Positions 52,307 through 63,115 are shown, counted from the stretch's first letter. The stretch is DNA of 64,000 bases from Aureimonas endophytica (GCF_014642635.1 NZ_BMIQ01000001.1:124001-188000); one strand, 5' to 3'. The notes: generated from the sequence alone by a model not told the origin. Numbers and translations are program-made.

Positions 52307-53719
52307 TCAGTCCTCCAGCACCCAGGTATCCTTCGTGCCGCCGCCTTGGCTGGAATTGACCACGAGGGAGCCCTCCTTGAGCGCGACGCGGGTGAGCCCG
52401 CCGGGAATGATCTTCACTTGATCGGAAACGAGCACGAAGGGCCGCAGATCGACATGGCGGGGCGAGAGGCCCTTCTCGGCGAGAATCGGCACCGTGGACA
52501 GCGCCAGCGTCGGCTGAGCGATGTAGTTGCCGGGCCGCTCCTTCAGCTTGGCGGCGAAGAGCTCGCGCTCCGCCTTGGTCGAGGTCGGGCCGACGAGCAT
52601 GCCGTAGCCGCCCGAGCCGTGCACCTCCTTCACGACGAGCTCTTCCAGATGCGCCAGCACATAGGCGAGGCTTTCGGCCTCGGCGCAGCGATGGGTCGGC
52701 ACATTGGCCAGCTTGGCGGTCTCGCCCGTATAGAACTCGACGATCTCCGGCATGTAGGAATAGATCGCCTTGTCGTCGGCGATGCCGGTGCCCGGCGCGT
52801 TGGCGATGGTGATGCCGCCGTTGCGATAGACCTCCATGATGCCGGCGATGCCGAGCACGCTTTCCGGCCGGAAGGCGAGGGGATCGAGAAAGGCGTCGTC
52901 CACCCGGCGATAGAGCACGTCGATCGCCTTGTAGCCTTCGGTCGTGCGCATCTGGATGCGGCCGTCGACCAGCTTCAGGTCCTGCCCTTCCACCAGTTCG
53001 ACGCCCATCTGGTCGGCCAGGAAGGCGTGTTCGTAGAAGGCCGAATTGTGGATGCCGGGGGTGAGGACGGCGATGACCGGCGGGCCGTCGCAGGCCGGCG
53101 GCGCGACGCGCTCCAGCGAGCGGCGCAGATGCTGCGGATAGGTTTCCACCGGCCGCACCCGATTCTGGGCGAAGAGCTCGGGAAACATCTGCATCATCGT
53201 TTCCCGGTTCTCGATCATGTAGGAGACGCCTGAGGGCGTGCGCGCATTGTCCTCGAGCACGTAGAACTGGTCCTCGTCGACGCGCACCAGATCGACGCCG
53301 ATGATGTGCGTATAGACGCCGCCCGGCGGCGAGAAGCCGACCATCTGCTGGAGGAAGGCCTCGTTTCCTTCGATCAGCGATCGCGGCACCTTGCCGGCGC
53401 GGACGATGTCCTGGTCGTGATAGATGTCGTGGAGAAAGGCGTTCAGCGCCTTCACCCGCTGTTCGATGCCTTCCGCCAGCCGCGTCCATTCCTGGCCGGC
53501 GATGATTCGCGGCACGAGGTCGAAGGGAATCAGGCGCTCGGACGCCTCGGCATCGCCGTAGACGGCGAAGGTGATGCCGGTGCGGCGAAAGAAACTCTCG
53601 GCCTCGTTGGTCTTTTCCACCAGGGATTCGGGGTCCTGGGCGCGAAACCAGCGATGAAAGCGCTCGTAGGGGCCTCGCACGCCGGCTTCCGCCGCCAGCA
53701 TCTCGTCGAATGGCTTCAC
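52307..53719 (-). CDS. Circularly permuted ATP-grasp protein (DUF404/DUF407)
   Basis: 470 aa. Family signatures: FAVYGDAEASERLIPFDLVPRII at about 50-75, VLEDNARTPSGVSYMIENR at about 160-180, EVHGSGGYGMLVGPTS at about 355-375, and the end LVVNSSQGGGTKDTWVLED. It is predicted to form amide bonds with ATP; the substrate is unknown. First gene of the leftward trio with alpha-E and Anbu. A 189-bp gap separates it from the divergent SorC-type regulator. Confidence 0.9.
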   Translation of the reverse strand: MKPFDEMLAAEAGVRGPYERFHRWFRAQDPESLVEKTNEAESFFRRTGITFAVYGDAEASERLIPFDLVPRIIAGQEWTRLAEGIEQRVKALNAFLHDIYHDQDIVRAGKVPRSLIEGNEAFLQQMVGFSPPGGVYTHIIGVDLVRVDEDQFYVLEDNARTPSGVSYMIENRETMMQMFPELFAQNRVRPVETYPQHLRRSLERVAPPACDGPPVIAVLTPGIHNSAFYEHAFLADQMGVELVEGQDLKLVDGRIQMRTTEGYKAIDVLYRRVDDAFLDPLAFRPESVLGIAGIMEVYRNGGITIANAPGTGIADDKAIYSYMPEIVEFYTGETAKLANVPTHRCAEAESLAYVLAHLEELVVKEVHGSGGYGMLVGPTSTKAERELFAAKLKERPGNYIAQPTLALSTVPILAEKGLSPRHVDLRPFVLVSDQVKIIPGGLTRVALKEGSLVVNSSQGGGTKDTWVLED

Positions 53720-53908
53720 GCGAGGGACTCCGTTGTCACGACCGCTGGCTCCAGAGAAGAAGTCATCGACAGGAAAAGCAAGCGTCCCATCTTCCGCACA
53801 GTCGGCTCATGCCACCTCAGCGCGAGTTGGCCAAGCCCCGACCGCGACCCGCCTTGCGCAAGTCGCGCCTCGCGCCGTATCTCATGCACGAACGGGAGAG
53901 AGGCGGCT

Positions 53909-54865
53909 TTGACGAGAGCCCGGGGGGACGATCTTTCGCGACTGGACGATGCGGCACGCGCCGGCTGGCTCTATTATGTCGCGGGCAACACGCAGGACCA
54001 GATCGCCGTCAAGCTCGGCATCTCGCGCCAGTCGGCGCAGCGCCTCGTCTCGCTCTCGATCTCCGCCGGTCTCGTGAAGGTCCGCATCGACCATCCGATC
54101 GCCGAGTGCCTGGAAGCCTCGGCCGCGCTGGTGGCGCGCTACGGCCTGCGCTTCTGCGTCGTCGTGCCGTCCGATCCCGATTCCAGCTCCACCACGCTCG
54201 GCATCGCCGAGGCCTGCGCCGCCGAGATGGAGAAGCGGCTGCTCCAGCCCGATCCGCTGGTCATCGGCCTCGGCACCGGGCGCACGCTGAAGGCGGCGGT
54301 GGAGCGCCTGCCGACCATGGTCGCCAGCCAGCACCGCATTGTCTCGCTCACCGGCAATATCGCGCTCGACGGCTCGGCCTCGATCTACAACACGATCTTC
54401 ACCATGGCCGATGTCGTGCGCGCCCGGCACTATCCGATGCCGCTGCCCGTCGTCGTGTCGAGCCCGGAGGAACGGGCGCTGCTGCACGAGCAGAAGGTGG
54501 TGCAGACCACGCTGAAGCTCGCCTCCCTGGCGCAGGTGACCTTCGTCGGGCTCGGCGATCTCGGGCCCCGCGCCCAACTCGTCGCCGACAACTTCATCAC
54601 CCCGGAGGACCGGCAGGAACTCGCCGGGCTCGGCGCCGTCGGCGAGATCACCGGCTGGGCCTTCGATCGCGGCGGGCGGATCATCGCCTGCCGCTACAAC
54701 GAGCGCGTGGCGAGCGCGCCGATCCCCAGCCGCGCCACGGGCGAGGTGATCGTCGCGGCGATGGGGCGCCAGAAGGCGCAAGGGATTCGCGCCGCGATGC
54801 TCGGCGAGCTGATCAACGGCCTTATCACCGACGAGGCGACCGCCGAGACGCTGCTCGCCCGTTAG
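53909..54865 (+). CDS. SorC/DeoR-type sugar-binding transcriptional regulator (SmoC-like)
   Basis: 318 aa. The N-terminal HTH with YYVAGNTQDQIAVKLGISRQSAQRLVSLSISAGLV is followed by the sugar-phosphate-isomerase-like effector domain (VIGLGTGRTLKAAVERLP, then TFVGLGDLGPRAQLV). The start is TTG at 53909 behind GAGAGAGG; no ATG fits a normal length. Directly upstream of the polyol ABC transporter operon, which it presumably controls in response to a sugar or polyol phosphate. Confidence 0.85.
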   Translation: MTRARGDDLSRLDDAARAGWLYYVAGNTQDQIAVKLGISRQSAQRLVSLSISAGLVKVRIDHPIAECLEASAALVARYGLRFCVVVPSDPDSSSTTLGIAEACAAEMEKRLLQPDPLVIGLGTGRTLKAAVERLPTMVASQHRIVSLTGNIALDGSASIYNTIFTMADVVRARHYPMPLPVVVSSPEERALLHEQKVVQTTLKLASLAQVTFVGLGDLGPRAQLVADNFITPEDRQELAGLGAVGEITGWAFDRGGRIIACRYNERVASAPIPSRATGEVIVAAMGRQKAQGIRAAMLGELINGLITDEATAETLLAR

Positions 54866-54966
54866 GACAATTGCGCGCAGCCGAGGCGTGTTCCGCGTCT
54901 TCGCGCGCCTTCGCGTCTTCGACTTTCGATTCTTTCGCGCCAATTGCTGCGATGCCGCACGATTAT

Positions 54967-54979
54967 CGTTTGACAAACG
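54967..54979. promoter_or_regulatory. Palindrome upstream of the polyol transporter, candidate regulator operator
   Basis: CGTTTGACAAACG: two perfect 6-bp arms around one base, 68 bp upstream of the binding-protein start codon. It is followed by two similar half-sites (GAATTTGCCC and TCATTTGCTC, 54994-55021). The cluster of elements fits a multimeric SorC-type regulator. Confidence 0.5.
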
Positions 54980-55046
54980 ACGCCGCCGAGTGAGAATTTG
55001 CCCTTCTGGTGATCATTTGCTCATCATACGGCTGGGAGGCTTGAGA

Positions 55047-56366
55047 ATGAGAATGGTGAAGATAGCGATGGGCGCGTTGTCGCTCCTCGCGCTGACGGCG
55101 GCTGCGCAGGCCCAGTCCACGACCCTGACGATCGGTACCGTCAACAACAACGACATGATCGTGATGCAGGGGCTCAGCTCCGAATTCACGAAGAAGCATC
55201 CCGACATCCAGCTGAACTGGGTGACGCTGGAAGAGAACGTGCTGCGCCAGCGCGTCACGACCGACATCGCCACCAAGGGCGGCCAGTTCGACATCATGAC
55301 CATCGGCACCTACGAGGTTCCGATCTGGTCGAAGCAGGCCTGGCTGGCGCCGCTCGACAATCTCGGCTCCGGCTACGACGTCGACGATCTCTTGCCGCCG
55401 ATCCGCAAGGCGCTCTCGACCGAAGGCAAGCTCTTCGCCGCGCCGTTCTACGCCGAAAGCGTGATGACCATGTATCGCAAGGACCTGCTCGACAAGGCCG
55501 GTCTGAAGATGCCGGAAAAGCCGACCTGGGACTTCATCGCGCAGGCCGCCGAGAAGATGACCGACAAGTCGGCGGGCGTCTACGGCATCTGCCTGCGCGG
55601 CAAGCCGGGCTGGGGCGAGAACATGGCCTTCCTCGGCAACATGGCCCGCGAGTTCGGCGCCAACTATTTCGACGCTTCCTGGAAGCCGCAGTTCCAGAGC
55701 GAGGGCTGGAAGAAGGCCGTCACCCTCTATGTCGACCTGATGAAGAAGTACGGCCCGCCCGGCGCGGCCGCCAACGGCTTCAACGAGAACCTGTCGCTCT
55801 TCGGCCAGGGCAAGTGCGGCATGTGGATGGACGCGACCGTCGCCGCCTCCTTCGTCACCGATCCCAAGCAGAGCCAGGTGCCGGACAAGGTCGGCTTCGC
55901 GCCTGCGCCCTGCGGCGTCGCGAGCTGCCCGAACGACGGCTATAACTGGCTCTGGGCCTGGTCGCTCGGCATTCCCGCTTCGTCCAAGAAGAAGGATGCC
56001 GCCGAGACCTTCATCGCCTGGGCGACCTCGAAGGAATATTCCGAGCTCGTCGCCAAGGAGAAGGGCGTCGCCAACGTGCCGCCCGGCACGCGCACCTCGC
56101 TCTACAAGAACGCCGAATATCTGAAGGCCGCGCCCTTCGCCGAGCAGACGATCGCCGCGATCAACAAGGCGGACCCGTCGGCCGGCGCCGACAAGCCCTA
56201 TGTCGGCCTGCAATTCGCCGCGATCCCCGAATTTCAGGGCATCGGCACGGCGGTCGGCCAGCAGATGTCGGCGGCCCTGTCCGGTTCCGTCACGGTCGAT
56301 CAGGCGCTCGCGGCGGCCCAGGCCCAGGCGACGCGCGACATGACCCGCGCCGGCTACATCAAGTAA
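55047..56366 (+). CDS. smoE: Polyol ABC transporter substrate-binding protein (SmoE-like)
   Basis: 439 aa. Signal peptide MRMVKIAMGALSLLALTAAAQAQ. Mature family-1 binding protein with LTIGTVNNNDMIVMQGLSSEF and GQFDIMTIGTYEVPIWSKQAWLAPL, strongly of the sorbitol/mannitol SmoE type. The WT/AGTS binding cleft residues are not individually verifiable here. GGGAGGC ribosome site 7 bp before the ATG. First of smoEFGK-like genes; an intercistronic hairpin follows it. Confidence 0.88.
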   Translation: MRMVKIAMGALSLLALTAAAQAQSTTLTIGTVNNNDMIVMQGLSSEFTKKHPDIQLNWVTLEENVLRQRVTTDIATKGGQFDIMTIGTYEVPIWSKQAWLAPLDNLGSGYDVDDLLPPIRKALSTEGKLFAAPFYAESVMTMYRKDLLDKAGLKMPEKPTWDFIAQAAEKMTDKSAGVYGICLRGKPGWGENMAFLGNMAREFGANYFDASWKPQFQSEGWKKAVTLYVDLMKKYGPPGAAANGFNENLSLFGQGKCGMWMDATVAASFVTDPKQSQVPDKVGFAPAPCGVASCPNDGYNWLWAWSLGIPASSKKKDAAETFIAWATSKEYSELVAKEKGVANVPPGTRTSLYKNAEYLKAAPFAEQTIAAINKADPSAGADKPYVGLQFAAIPEFQGIGTAVGQQMSAALSGSVTVDQALAAAQAQATRDMTRAGYIK

Positions 56367-56379
56367 GCTCGCCAACAGC

Positions 56380-56406
56380 CCGGCCGGCGCCCCTCGCGCC
56401 GGCCGG
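56380..56406 (+). repeat. Intercistronic stem-loop after the binding-protein gene
   Basis: CCGGCCGGCGC and GCGCCGGCCGG form a perfect 11-bp stem with a 5-nt loop. It lies in the 207-bp gap before the permease genes. Such stems usually protect the upstream binding-protein mRNA and lower downstream expression. Confidence 0.65.
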
Positions 56407-56573
56407 CTCCAGGCCCGGCCTCGTTCCGGCCTGTCGGCCGCGCGACGCGGCTCGCCCTTCCGCACTTGGCGGCGGCACGATTTTTCCACAGCGGCGCCGA
56501 GCCGCGTCCCCGACCTCGCTAGACAAGCTCGACGCCTGCTCCCAAGATCGCAGGCCCTCGTCGGATCGATCCT

Positions 56574-57437
56574 ATGGCCACATTGCACACGAAATCGGCG
56601 GCGCGGGCGATGATGGCGCCGTCGGTGATCGCCCTCTTCATCTGGATGATCGTGCCGCTGGCACTGACCCTCTGGTTCTCGACGCTCCGCTACACGTTCT
56701 ACGACCCGCTGACGCCCTTCATCGGCTTCGAGAACTACACCTACTTCCTCACCGATCCGCGCTTCATCAGCGCCTTCGAGAACACGCTGATCCTCGTCCT
56801 CGGCGTGCTTCTGATCACGGTCATCGGCGGCATCCTCATCGCGCTGCTCCTCGACCAGGATTTCCACGGCCAGACCGTGGTGCGCCTTCTCGTGCTCGCG
56901 CCCTTCTTCGTCATGCCGACGGTCGCCGCGCTCGTCTGGAAGAACATGATGATGAATCCGGTCTACGGCGTCATCGGCCAGACGCTGAACGCGATCGGCA
57001 TCGGCTCGATCGACTGGCTCACCGATTATCCGCTTCTCTCCATCATCATCATCGTCGCCTGGCAGTGGCTGCCCTTCGCGACCCTGATCCTGCTCACCGC
57101 GCTCCAGTCGCTGTCCGAGGACCAGAAGGAAGCGGCCGAGATGGACGGGGCGGGGCCGATCTCGACCTTCTTCTACATCACGCTGCCGCACATGAAGCGC
57201 GCGATCACCGTGGTGATCCTCATTCAGACGATCTTCCTTCTGTCGGTCTATGCCGAGATTTTCGTGACGACCGGCGGCGGTGAGACCTCCTCGAACCTGC
57301 CCTTCCTGATCGCCTCGATCATCTCGCTGGAAGGCGATGTCGGCACGGCATCCGCCGGCGGTATCGTCGCCGTCGTCCTCGCCAATATCGTCTCGATCTT
57401 CCTCGTCCGCCTCGTCGGCAAGAACCTGGAGGCCTGA
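56574..57437 (+). CDS. smoF: Polyol ABC transporter permease (SmoF-like)
   Basis: 287 aa with six hydrophobic helices. The MalF-type start MMAPSVIALFIWMIVPLALTLWFSTLRY and EAA loop EDQKEAAEMDGAGPISTFFYITLPHMK are present. Part of the CUT1 sugar/polyol importer with SmoG and SmoK. Spaced 3 bp from smoG. Confidence 0.9.
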   Translation: MATLHTKSAARAMMAPSVIALFIWMIVPLALTLWFSTLRYTFYDPLTPFIGFENYTYFLTDPRFISAFENTLILVLGVLLITVIGGILIALLLDQDFHGQTVVRLLVLAPFFVMPTVAALVWKNMMMNPVYGVIGQTLNAIGIGSIDWLTDYPLLSIIIIVAWQWLPFATLILLTALQSLSEDQKEAAEMDGAGPISTFFYITLPHMKRAITVVILIQTIFLLSVYAEIFVTTGGGETSSNLPFLIASIISLEGDVGTASAGGIVAVVLANIVSIFLVRLVGKNLEA

Positions 57438-57440
57438 TCC

Positions 57441-58271
57441 ATGGCACGCCGCATGCCTCGGAACCGCAAGCTCGCTATCACCGCGCTGGCTTGGCTGGTC
57501 GGCTTCCTGATCTTCTTCCCGATCCTCTGGACGATCCTCACCTCGTTCAAGTCGGAACTCGACGCGATCGCGATCCCGCCGAAGTTCCTGTTCTTCGACT
57601 GGACGACGGAGAACTACGTCGCGATCCAGGAGCAGCGGAACTACTTCTCCTTCCTCGCCAATTCTTTCTACCTGTCGATCGGCTCGACGGCGCTCGGCCT
57701 CGTCTTCGCCATTCCGGCGGCCTGGGCCATGGCCTTCTCGCCGACCCCGCGCACCAAGGACGTGCTCCTCTGGATGCTGTCGACCAAGATGATGCCGGCG
57801 GTCGGCGCGCTGGTGCCGATCACCATCCTCTTCCGTAATTTCGGTCTGCTCGACTCGCGCTTCGGCCTGATCGTCATCCTGTTCCTGATCAACCTGCCGA
57901 TCGTCGTCTGGATGCTCTACACCTATTTCAAGGAGATCCCGGGCGAGATCCTCGAGGCCTCGCGCATGGACGGCGCCAATCTGCGGCAGGAGCTCTTCCA
58001 GGTCCTCGCGCCGATGGCCGTGCCGGGCATCGCCTCGACCATCCTCCTCAACGTCATCCTCGCCTGGAACGAGGCCTTCTGGACGCTGCTTCTCACCACC
58101 ACCAACGCGGCGCCGCTCTCGGCCTTCATCGCCTCCTTCTCCAGCCCGCAGGGCAATTTCTACGCGAAACTTTCGGCGGCTTCGACACTGGCGATCGCAC
58201 CGATTCTCATCATAGGTTGGTTCTCGCAGAAGCAGCTCGTGCGCGGGCTCACCTTCGGCGCGGTGAAGTAA
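57441..58271 (+). CDS. smoG: Polyol ABC transporter permease (SmoG-like)
   Basis: 276 aa, six helices. MalG-type: ILWTILTSFKSELDAIAIPPKFLFFDWTTENY near the N-terminus and EAA loop EIPGEILEASRMDGANLRQELFQVLAP. Second membrane subunit of the CUT1 importer. Confidence 0.9.
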   Translation: MARRMPRNRKLAITALAWLVGFLIFFPILWTILTSFKSELDAIAIPPKFLFFDWTTENYVAIQEQRNYFSFLANSFYLSIGSTALGLVFAIPAAWAMAFSPTPRTKDVLLWMLSTKMMPAVGALVPITILFRNFGLLDSRFGLIVILFLINLPIVVWMLYTYFKEIPGEILEASRMDGANLRQELFQVLAPMAVPGIASTILLNVILAWNEAFWTLLLTTTNAAPLSAFIASFSSPQGNFYAKLSAASTLAIAPILIIGWFSQKQLVRGLTFGAVK

Positions 58272-58286
58272 GGGAGATGTAGCGGG

Positions 58287-59291
<1,005 letters not shown>

Positions 59292-59378
59292 TCGACACGC
59301 GGGCGTGAAGCGCCGCCCGGCTTTCCACGGCGGCGCGAAACGGCTACGCCCCTTCCGGACATGGCTTCGGGAGGGATC

Positions 59379-61013
59379 ATGGCGACGGTGTTCATCGGCA
59401 TCGATGTCGGAACGGGCAGTGCCCGCGCCGGCGTCTTCGACCTTGCGGGCCGGCTTCTCGCCGCCGCCCGCCATCCGATCCGTATCTGGCAGGACGAGGG
59501 TTCGATCGTCGAACAGTCCTCCGCCGACATCTGGGCGGCGGTGGTGCATTCCGTGCGGGAGGCGATGCGCCTCGCCGGGGTGGCGCCGGAGGCGGTCGGG
59601 GGCATCGGCTTCGACGCCACCTGTTCGCTGGTCGTCCTCGGACCCGGCGGCGAGCCGCTGCCGGTCGGTCCCTCGGACGATCCCCAGCGCGACGTCATCG
59701 TCTGGATGGACCATCGCGCCCTCGACCAGACGCGGCGCATCAACGAGACCGGCCATCCGGTGCTCGACTATGTCGGCCGCTCGATCTCGCCCGAGATGGA
59801 AACGCCGAAGCTGCTCTGGCTGAAGGAGAACCGCCCGGCGACCTTCGCCGGCGCCGGCCATTTCTTCGATCTCGCCGACTTCCTGTCCTGGCGCGCCACC
59901 GGCAGTCTCCGGCGATCGGCCTGCACCACCACCTGCAAATGGACCTATCTCGCCCATGAGGGGCGCTGGGACGCGGACTATTTCCGCCGCATCGGCCTCG
60001 GCGAATTCACCGATGAGGATTTCCGGCGCATCGGCTCGGAGATCGTCGACATCGCGACGCCGCTCGGCGCGGGCCTGACGGCGGAGGCGGCGGCCGAGCT
60101 CGGCCTCGCCCCCGGCATCCCGGTCGGCGCCTCGCTGATCGACGCCCATGCCGGCGGCGTCGGCACGCTCGGCAGCCGGCGGGCGGACGGCAGCGTCACC
60201 GAGCCGAGCCGCGAGGTCGCCTTCATCATGGGCACCTCGTCCTGCGTCATGGCGGTGACGCGCGAGCCGGCCTTCGTCAACGGCGTCTGGGGACCCTATT
60301 TCGCGGCGATGCTGCCCGGCTACTGGCTGCTCGAAGGCGGCCAGTCGGCCTTCGGCGCGGCGCTGGACGCGATCGTCGCGATGCATCCGGCCTTTCCGGC
60401 GGCGCGCGAGGCGGCGCGGGAGGCGGGCGTGCCGGTGCTCGACTATCTGGAAACGCGGGCGCTCGCCCAGGCCGGCTCCGTCGAGGCGGCGGCGCGTCTC
60501 GCGGCGAACCTCCACATCGTGCCGGAATTCCTCGGCAACCGCGCGCCGGAAGCCGATCCGGCGGCCACGGCCGTTCTCGCCGGCCTGAAGCTGGAGACCG
60601 GAACGGAAAGCCTCGTCCGCCTCTTCGTCGCGGCCCTTTGCGGCCTGTCCTACGGCGCGCGCCGCATCTTGGAGGCGATGGCGCGGGAGGGCATCGCGAT
60701 CGAGACGATCGTCGTCAGCGGCGGCGCAGCGCGCAGCCGGCTGCTGCGCCGCATCCTCGCCGATGCGACCGGCATGAAGGTCGCTCTGCCCGAAACGCCG
60801 GAACCGGTGCTGCTCGGCAGCGCCATGGTCGGCGCCGTCGCGGGCGGCGCCTATGCGGATCTTCAGGCGGCGGCCGGCGCCATGTGCCGGACCGGCGAGG
60901 AGATCGCGCCGGCGGGCGGCGCGATGGCGGAGTTCCACGCCCGCAAGGCCGAGGCCTATGACGTGCTGAAGCGGGCGGAGCTCGAATTGCGCCGCCTGAT
61001 GCGGGACGCCTGA
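59379..61013 (+). CDS. FGGY-family carbohydrate kinase (ribulokinase-like)
   Basis: 544 aa. Actin-like ATPase halves: FIGIDVGTGSARAGVFDLAG at the N-terminus and VSGGAARSRLLRRILADATG near 450. WMDHRALDQTRRINETGHPVLDY and FDLADFLSWRATGS are typical of the YDR109C/D-ribulokinase group. Predicted role: phosphorylation of a pentulose or related sugar taken up by the adjacent importer after oxidation of the polyol. ATG at 59379 behind CGGGAGGG; an ATG 18 bp earlier is less likely. Confidence 0.87.
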   Translation: MATVFIGIDVGTGSARAGVFDLAGRLLAAARHPIRIWQDEGSIVEQSSADIWAAVVHSVREAMRLAGVAPEAVGGIGFDATCSLVVLGPGGEPLPVGPSDDPQRDVIVWMDHRALDQTRRINETGHPVLDYVGRSISPEMETPKLLWLKENRPATFAGAGHFFDLADFLSWRATGSLRRSACTTTCKWTYLAHEGRWDADYFRRIGLGEFTDEDFRRIGSEIVDIATPLGAGLTAEAAAELGLAPGIPVGASLIDAHAGGVGTLGSRRADGSVTEPSREVAFIMGTSSCVMAVTREPAFVNGVWGPYFAAMLPGYWLLEGGQSAFGAALDAIVAMHPAFPAAREAAREAGVPVLDYLETRALAQAGSVEAAARLAANLHIVPEFLGNRAPEADPAATAVLAGLKLETGTESLVRLFVAALCGLSYGARRILEAMAREGIAIETIVVSGGAARSRLLRRILADATGMKVALPETPEPVLLGSAMVGAVAGGAYADLQAAAGAMCRTGEEIAPAGGAMAEFHARKAEAYDVLKRAELELRRLMRDA

Positions 61014-61023
61014 GCTGCGGGGC

Positions 61024-62166
61024 TCAGGCGGTCGCCGCGACCGACTCCCGCACCGCCGCGACGATGCGGTCCTGCACCGCCTCGTCGAGATAGGCGTGCA
61101 TCGGCAGGCTCACGACCTCCTCGCAGAGCATGTCGGAGACGGGGAGCCGGCCGCCCGCCGCCGGGAAGTGGCGATAGGCGGTCTGCTGGTGAAGGTGCTT
61201 GCCGTAATAGATGACGGTCGGCACGCCGCGCTCGCGCATCGCGGCCATGAAGGCGTCGCGCTTGCCGCCGGCGACGCGCACCGTGTATTGCGCCCAGGTG
61301 GAGACCATGCCGTTCGGCAGGGCCTGCGGCGTGACGACATCCGAAAGGGCGGTCGTGTAGCGATGCGCGATCCGCATGCGCCGCTCGATCTCCTCCGGGA
61401 AGATCGTCAGCTTCTCGAGAACGACGGCCGCCTGGAGCGTGTCCATGCGCGCGTTCATGCCGATGCGGACATTGTCGTAGCGGTCCGTGCCCGAACCGTG
61501 GACGCGCAGCGAGCGCATGATCGCGGCGAGCTCGGCATCGTTGGTCTGCACCATGCCGCCATCGCCGTAGCAGCCGAGCGGCTTGGCCGGGTAGAAGCTT
61601 GTCGCCACCACATCGGCGAAGGCGCCGATCATCCGGCCCTCGATCGTCGCGCCATAGCCCTGCGCCGCGTCCGACAGGAGCTTCAGTCCGTATTCGTCGG
61701 CGATGACGCGGAAGCTTGGGTAATCGGCGGCCTGGCCGAAGAGATCGACCGTGACGATGCAGCGCGGCTTCAGCTTGCCCGCCTGCCGCACCTCGTCGAT
61801 CGCGAGGCGCAGATTGTCCGGGTCCATGTTGAACGTATGGGGCAGGCAGTCGACGAAGATGGCCGTCGCGCCGAGCATCGCCACCACTTCGGCGGTCGCC
61901 GCGAAGGTGAAGCTCGGCACGAAGACGGCGTCGCCGGGTCCGATCCCCCAGGCGGCGAGCGGCAGGATGAGGGCGTCGGTGCCCGAGCCGCAGGACAGGG
62001 TCTCGCTCATGCCGCCGAAGCGCGACAGCGCCTCCTCCAGCTCGGCGACGTCCGGCCCCATGATGAAGGCGCCGGTGTCGAAGATGCGCTTGAACCGCGC
62101 CTCGATCCGATCACGCACGCGATCGCGCTGGGGGCCAAGGTCGATGAAGGCGATCGGCTGCGACAT
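61024..62166 (-). CDS. DegT/DnrJ/EryC1/StrS-family sugar aminotransferase
   Basis: 380 aa PLP enzyme. It starts IAFIDLGPQRDRVRDRIEARFKRIFDTGAFIMGPDVAELE in pattern, then SCGSGTDALILPLAAWGIG. The PLP Lys is in TSFYPAKPLGCYGDGG near residue 191. Resembles WbpE/PglE-type UDP-keto-sugar aminotransferases. No polysaccharide genes are adjacent, and it is convergent with the FGGY kinase, so the pathway is unclear. The start at 62166 is preferred over 62241. Confidence 0.88.
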   Translation of the reverse strand: MSQPIAFIDLGPQRDRVRDRIEARFKRIFDTGAFIMGPDVAELEEALSRFGGMSETLSCGSGTDALILPLAAWGIGPGDAVFVPSFTFAATAEVVAMLGATAIFVDCLPHTFNMDPDNLRLAIDEVRQAGKLKPRCIVTVDLFGQAADYPSFRVIADEYGLKLLSDAAQGYGATIEGRMIGAFADVVATSFYPAKPLGCYGDGGMVQTNDAELAAIMRSLRVHGSGTDRYDNVRIGMNARMDTLQAAVVLEKLTIFPEEIERRMRIAHRYTTALSDVVTPQALPNGMVSTWAQYTVRVAGGKRDAFMAAMRERGVPTVIYYGKHLHQQTAYRHFPAAGGRLPVSDMLCEEVVSLPMHAYLDEAVQDRIVAAVRESVAATA

Positions 62167-62352
62167 GAGAAGCGGATTCCAGACTGCGTTTTCCGCCCGG
62201 CGCGGGACCGGGCGGCGGGATTTATAACGGAACAACGACATTCGCGGCCCTCAAGAATTGTCGCAAGGGGGCCGCCCCCGTGAAACGCCTCGGCTTGACG
62301 ATGCGGAACGGGCGGGGCAGCTAGCTTCCCGATTTCGCCAGGGAGGCCGATC

Positions 62353-63111
62353 ATGACATTCGCCCGCTATCCGAGCCTGAAGGGCGCCGCCATCCTGGTG
62401 ACGGGCGGCGCGTCCGGCATCGGCGCGGCGATGGTCCGGGCCTTCGCCGAACAGGGCGCGAAGGTCGGCTTCATCGATCTCGACGCCGCGCGGGGCGATG
62501 CCCTGGCCGCAGAACTGGCGAACGAGGCCGAGATCCGCTTCGAGCCTTGCGACCTTCGCGACATCGATGGGCTGAAGACCGCCTTCGCCAGTCTGGAGGC
62601 CGCGCATGGACCGGCCTCCGTCCTCGTCAACAACGCGGCGCGGGACGACCGTCATGGTTGGGAGGCGGTGACGCCCGCCTATTGGGACGAGCGGATGGCG
62701 ACGAACCTGCGCCATATGTTCTTCGCGATCCAGGCGGTCGCGCCGGGCATGATCGCGGCCGGCAAGGGCTCGATCGTCAATTTCGGCTCGACATCCTGGA
62801 TGATGGGCAATGGCGGCATGCCGGCCTATACGACGGCCAAGGCCGCCGTCCACGGCATGACGCGCTCCTTCGCCCGCGATCTCGGCCCCCACAAGATCCG
62901 CGTCAACACCGTCGTGCCCGGCTGGGTGATGACCGAGCGCCAGCGCGAGCTCTGGGTGACGCCGGAGCGGCTGGCGGCCATGCTGGAGCGCCAATGCATC
63001 CCGGTCGAGATCGAGCCCGGCGATCTGGCGCGCATGGTCCTGTTCCTCGCCGCCGACGATTCGGCCATGTGCACGGCGAGCGAGTTCATGGTCGAAGCCG
63101 GCTGCGTCTGA
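62353..63111 (+). CDS. Classical SDR oxidoreductase
   Basis: 252 aa. NAD(P)-binding TGGASGIG at residues 17-24, NNAA near 95, catalytic Tyr159 and Lys163 in AYTTAK with the Ser of FGSTSW. The C-terminal PGWVMTERQRELW is that of sugar/polyol dehydrogenases (xylose, arabinose or galactose dehydrogenase group). It could oxidise the sugar handled by the neighbouring importer and kinase. Confidence 0.87.
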   Translation: MTFARYPSLKGAAILVTGGASGIGAAMVRAFAEQGAKVGFIDLDAARGDALAAELANEAEIRFEPCDLRDIDGLKTAFASLEAAHGPASVLVNNAARDDRHGWEAVTPAYWDERMATNLRHMFFAIQAVAPGMIAAGKGSIVNFGSTSWMMGNGGMPAYTTAKAAVHGMTRSFARDLGPHKIRVNTVVPGWVMTERQRELWVTPERLAAMLERQCIPVEIEPGDLARMVLFLAADDSAMCTASEFMVEAGCV

Positions 63112-63115
63112 GCCG

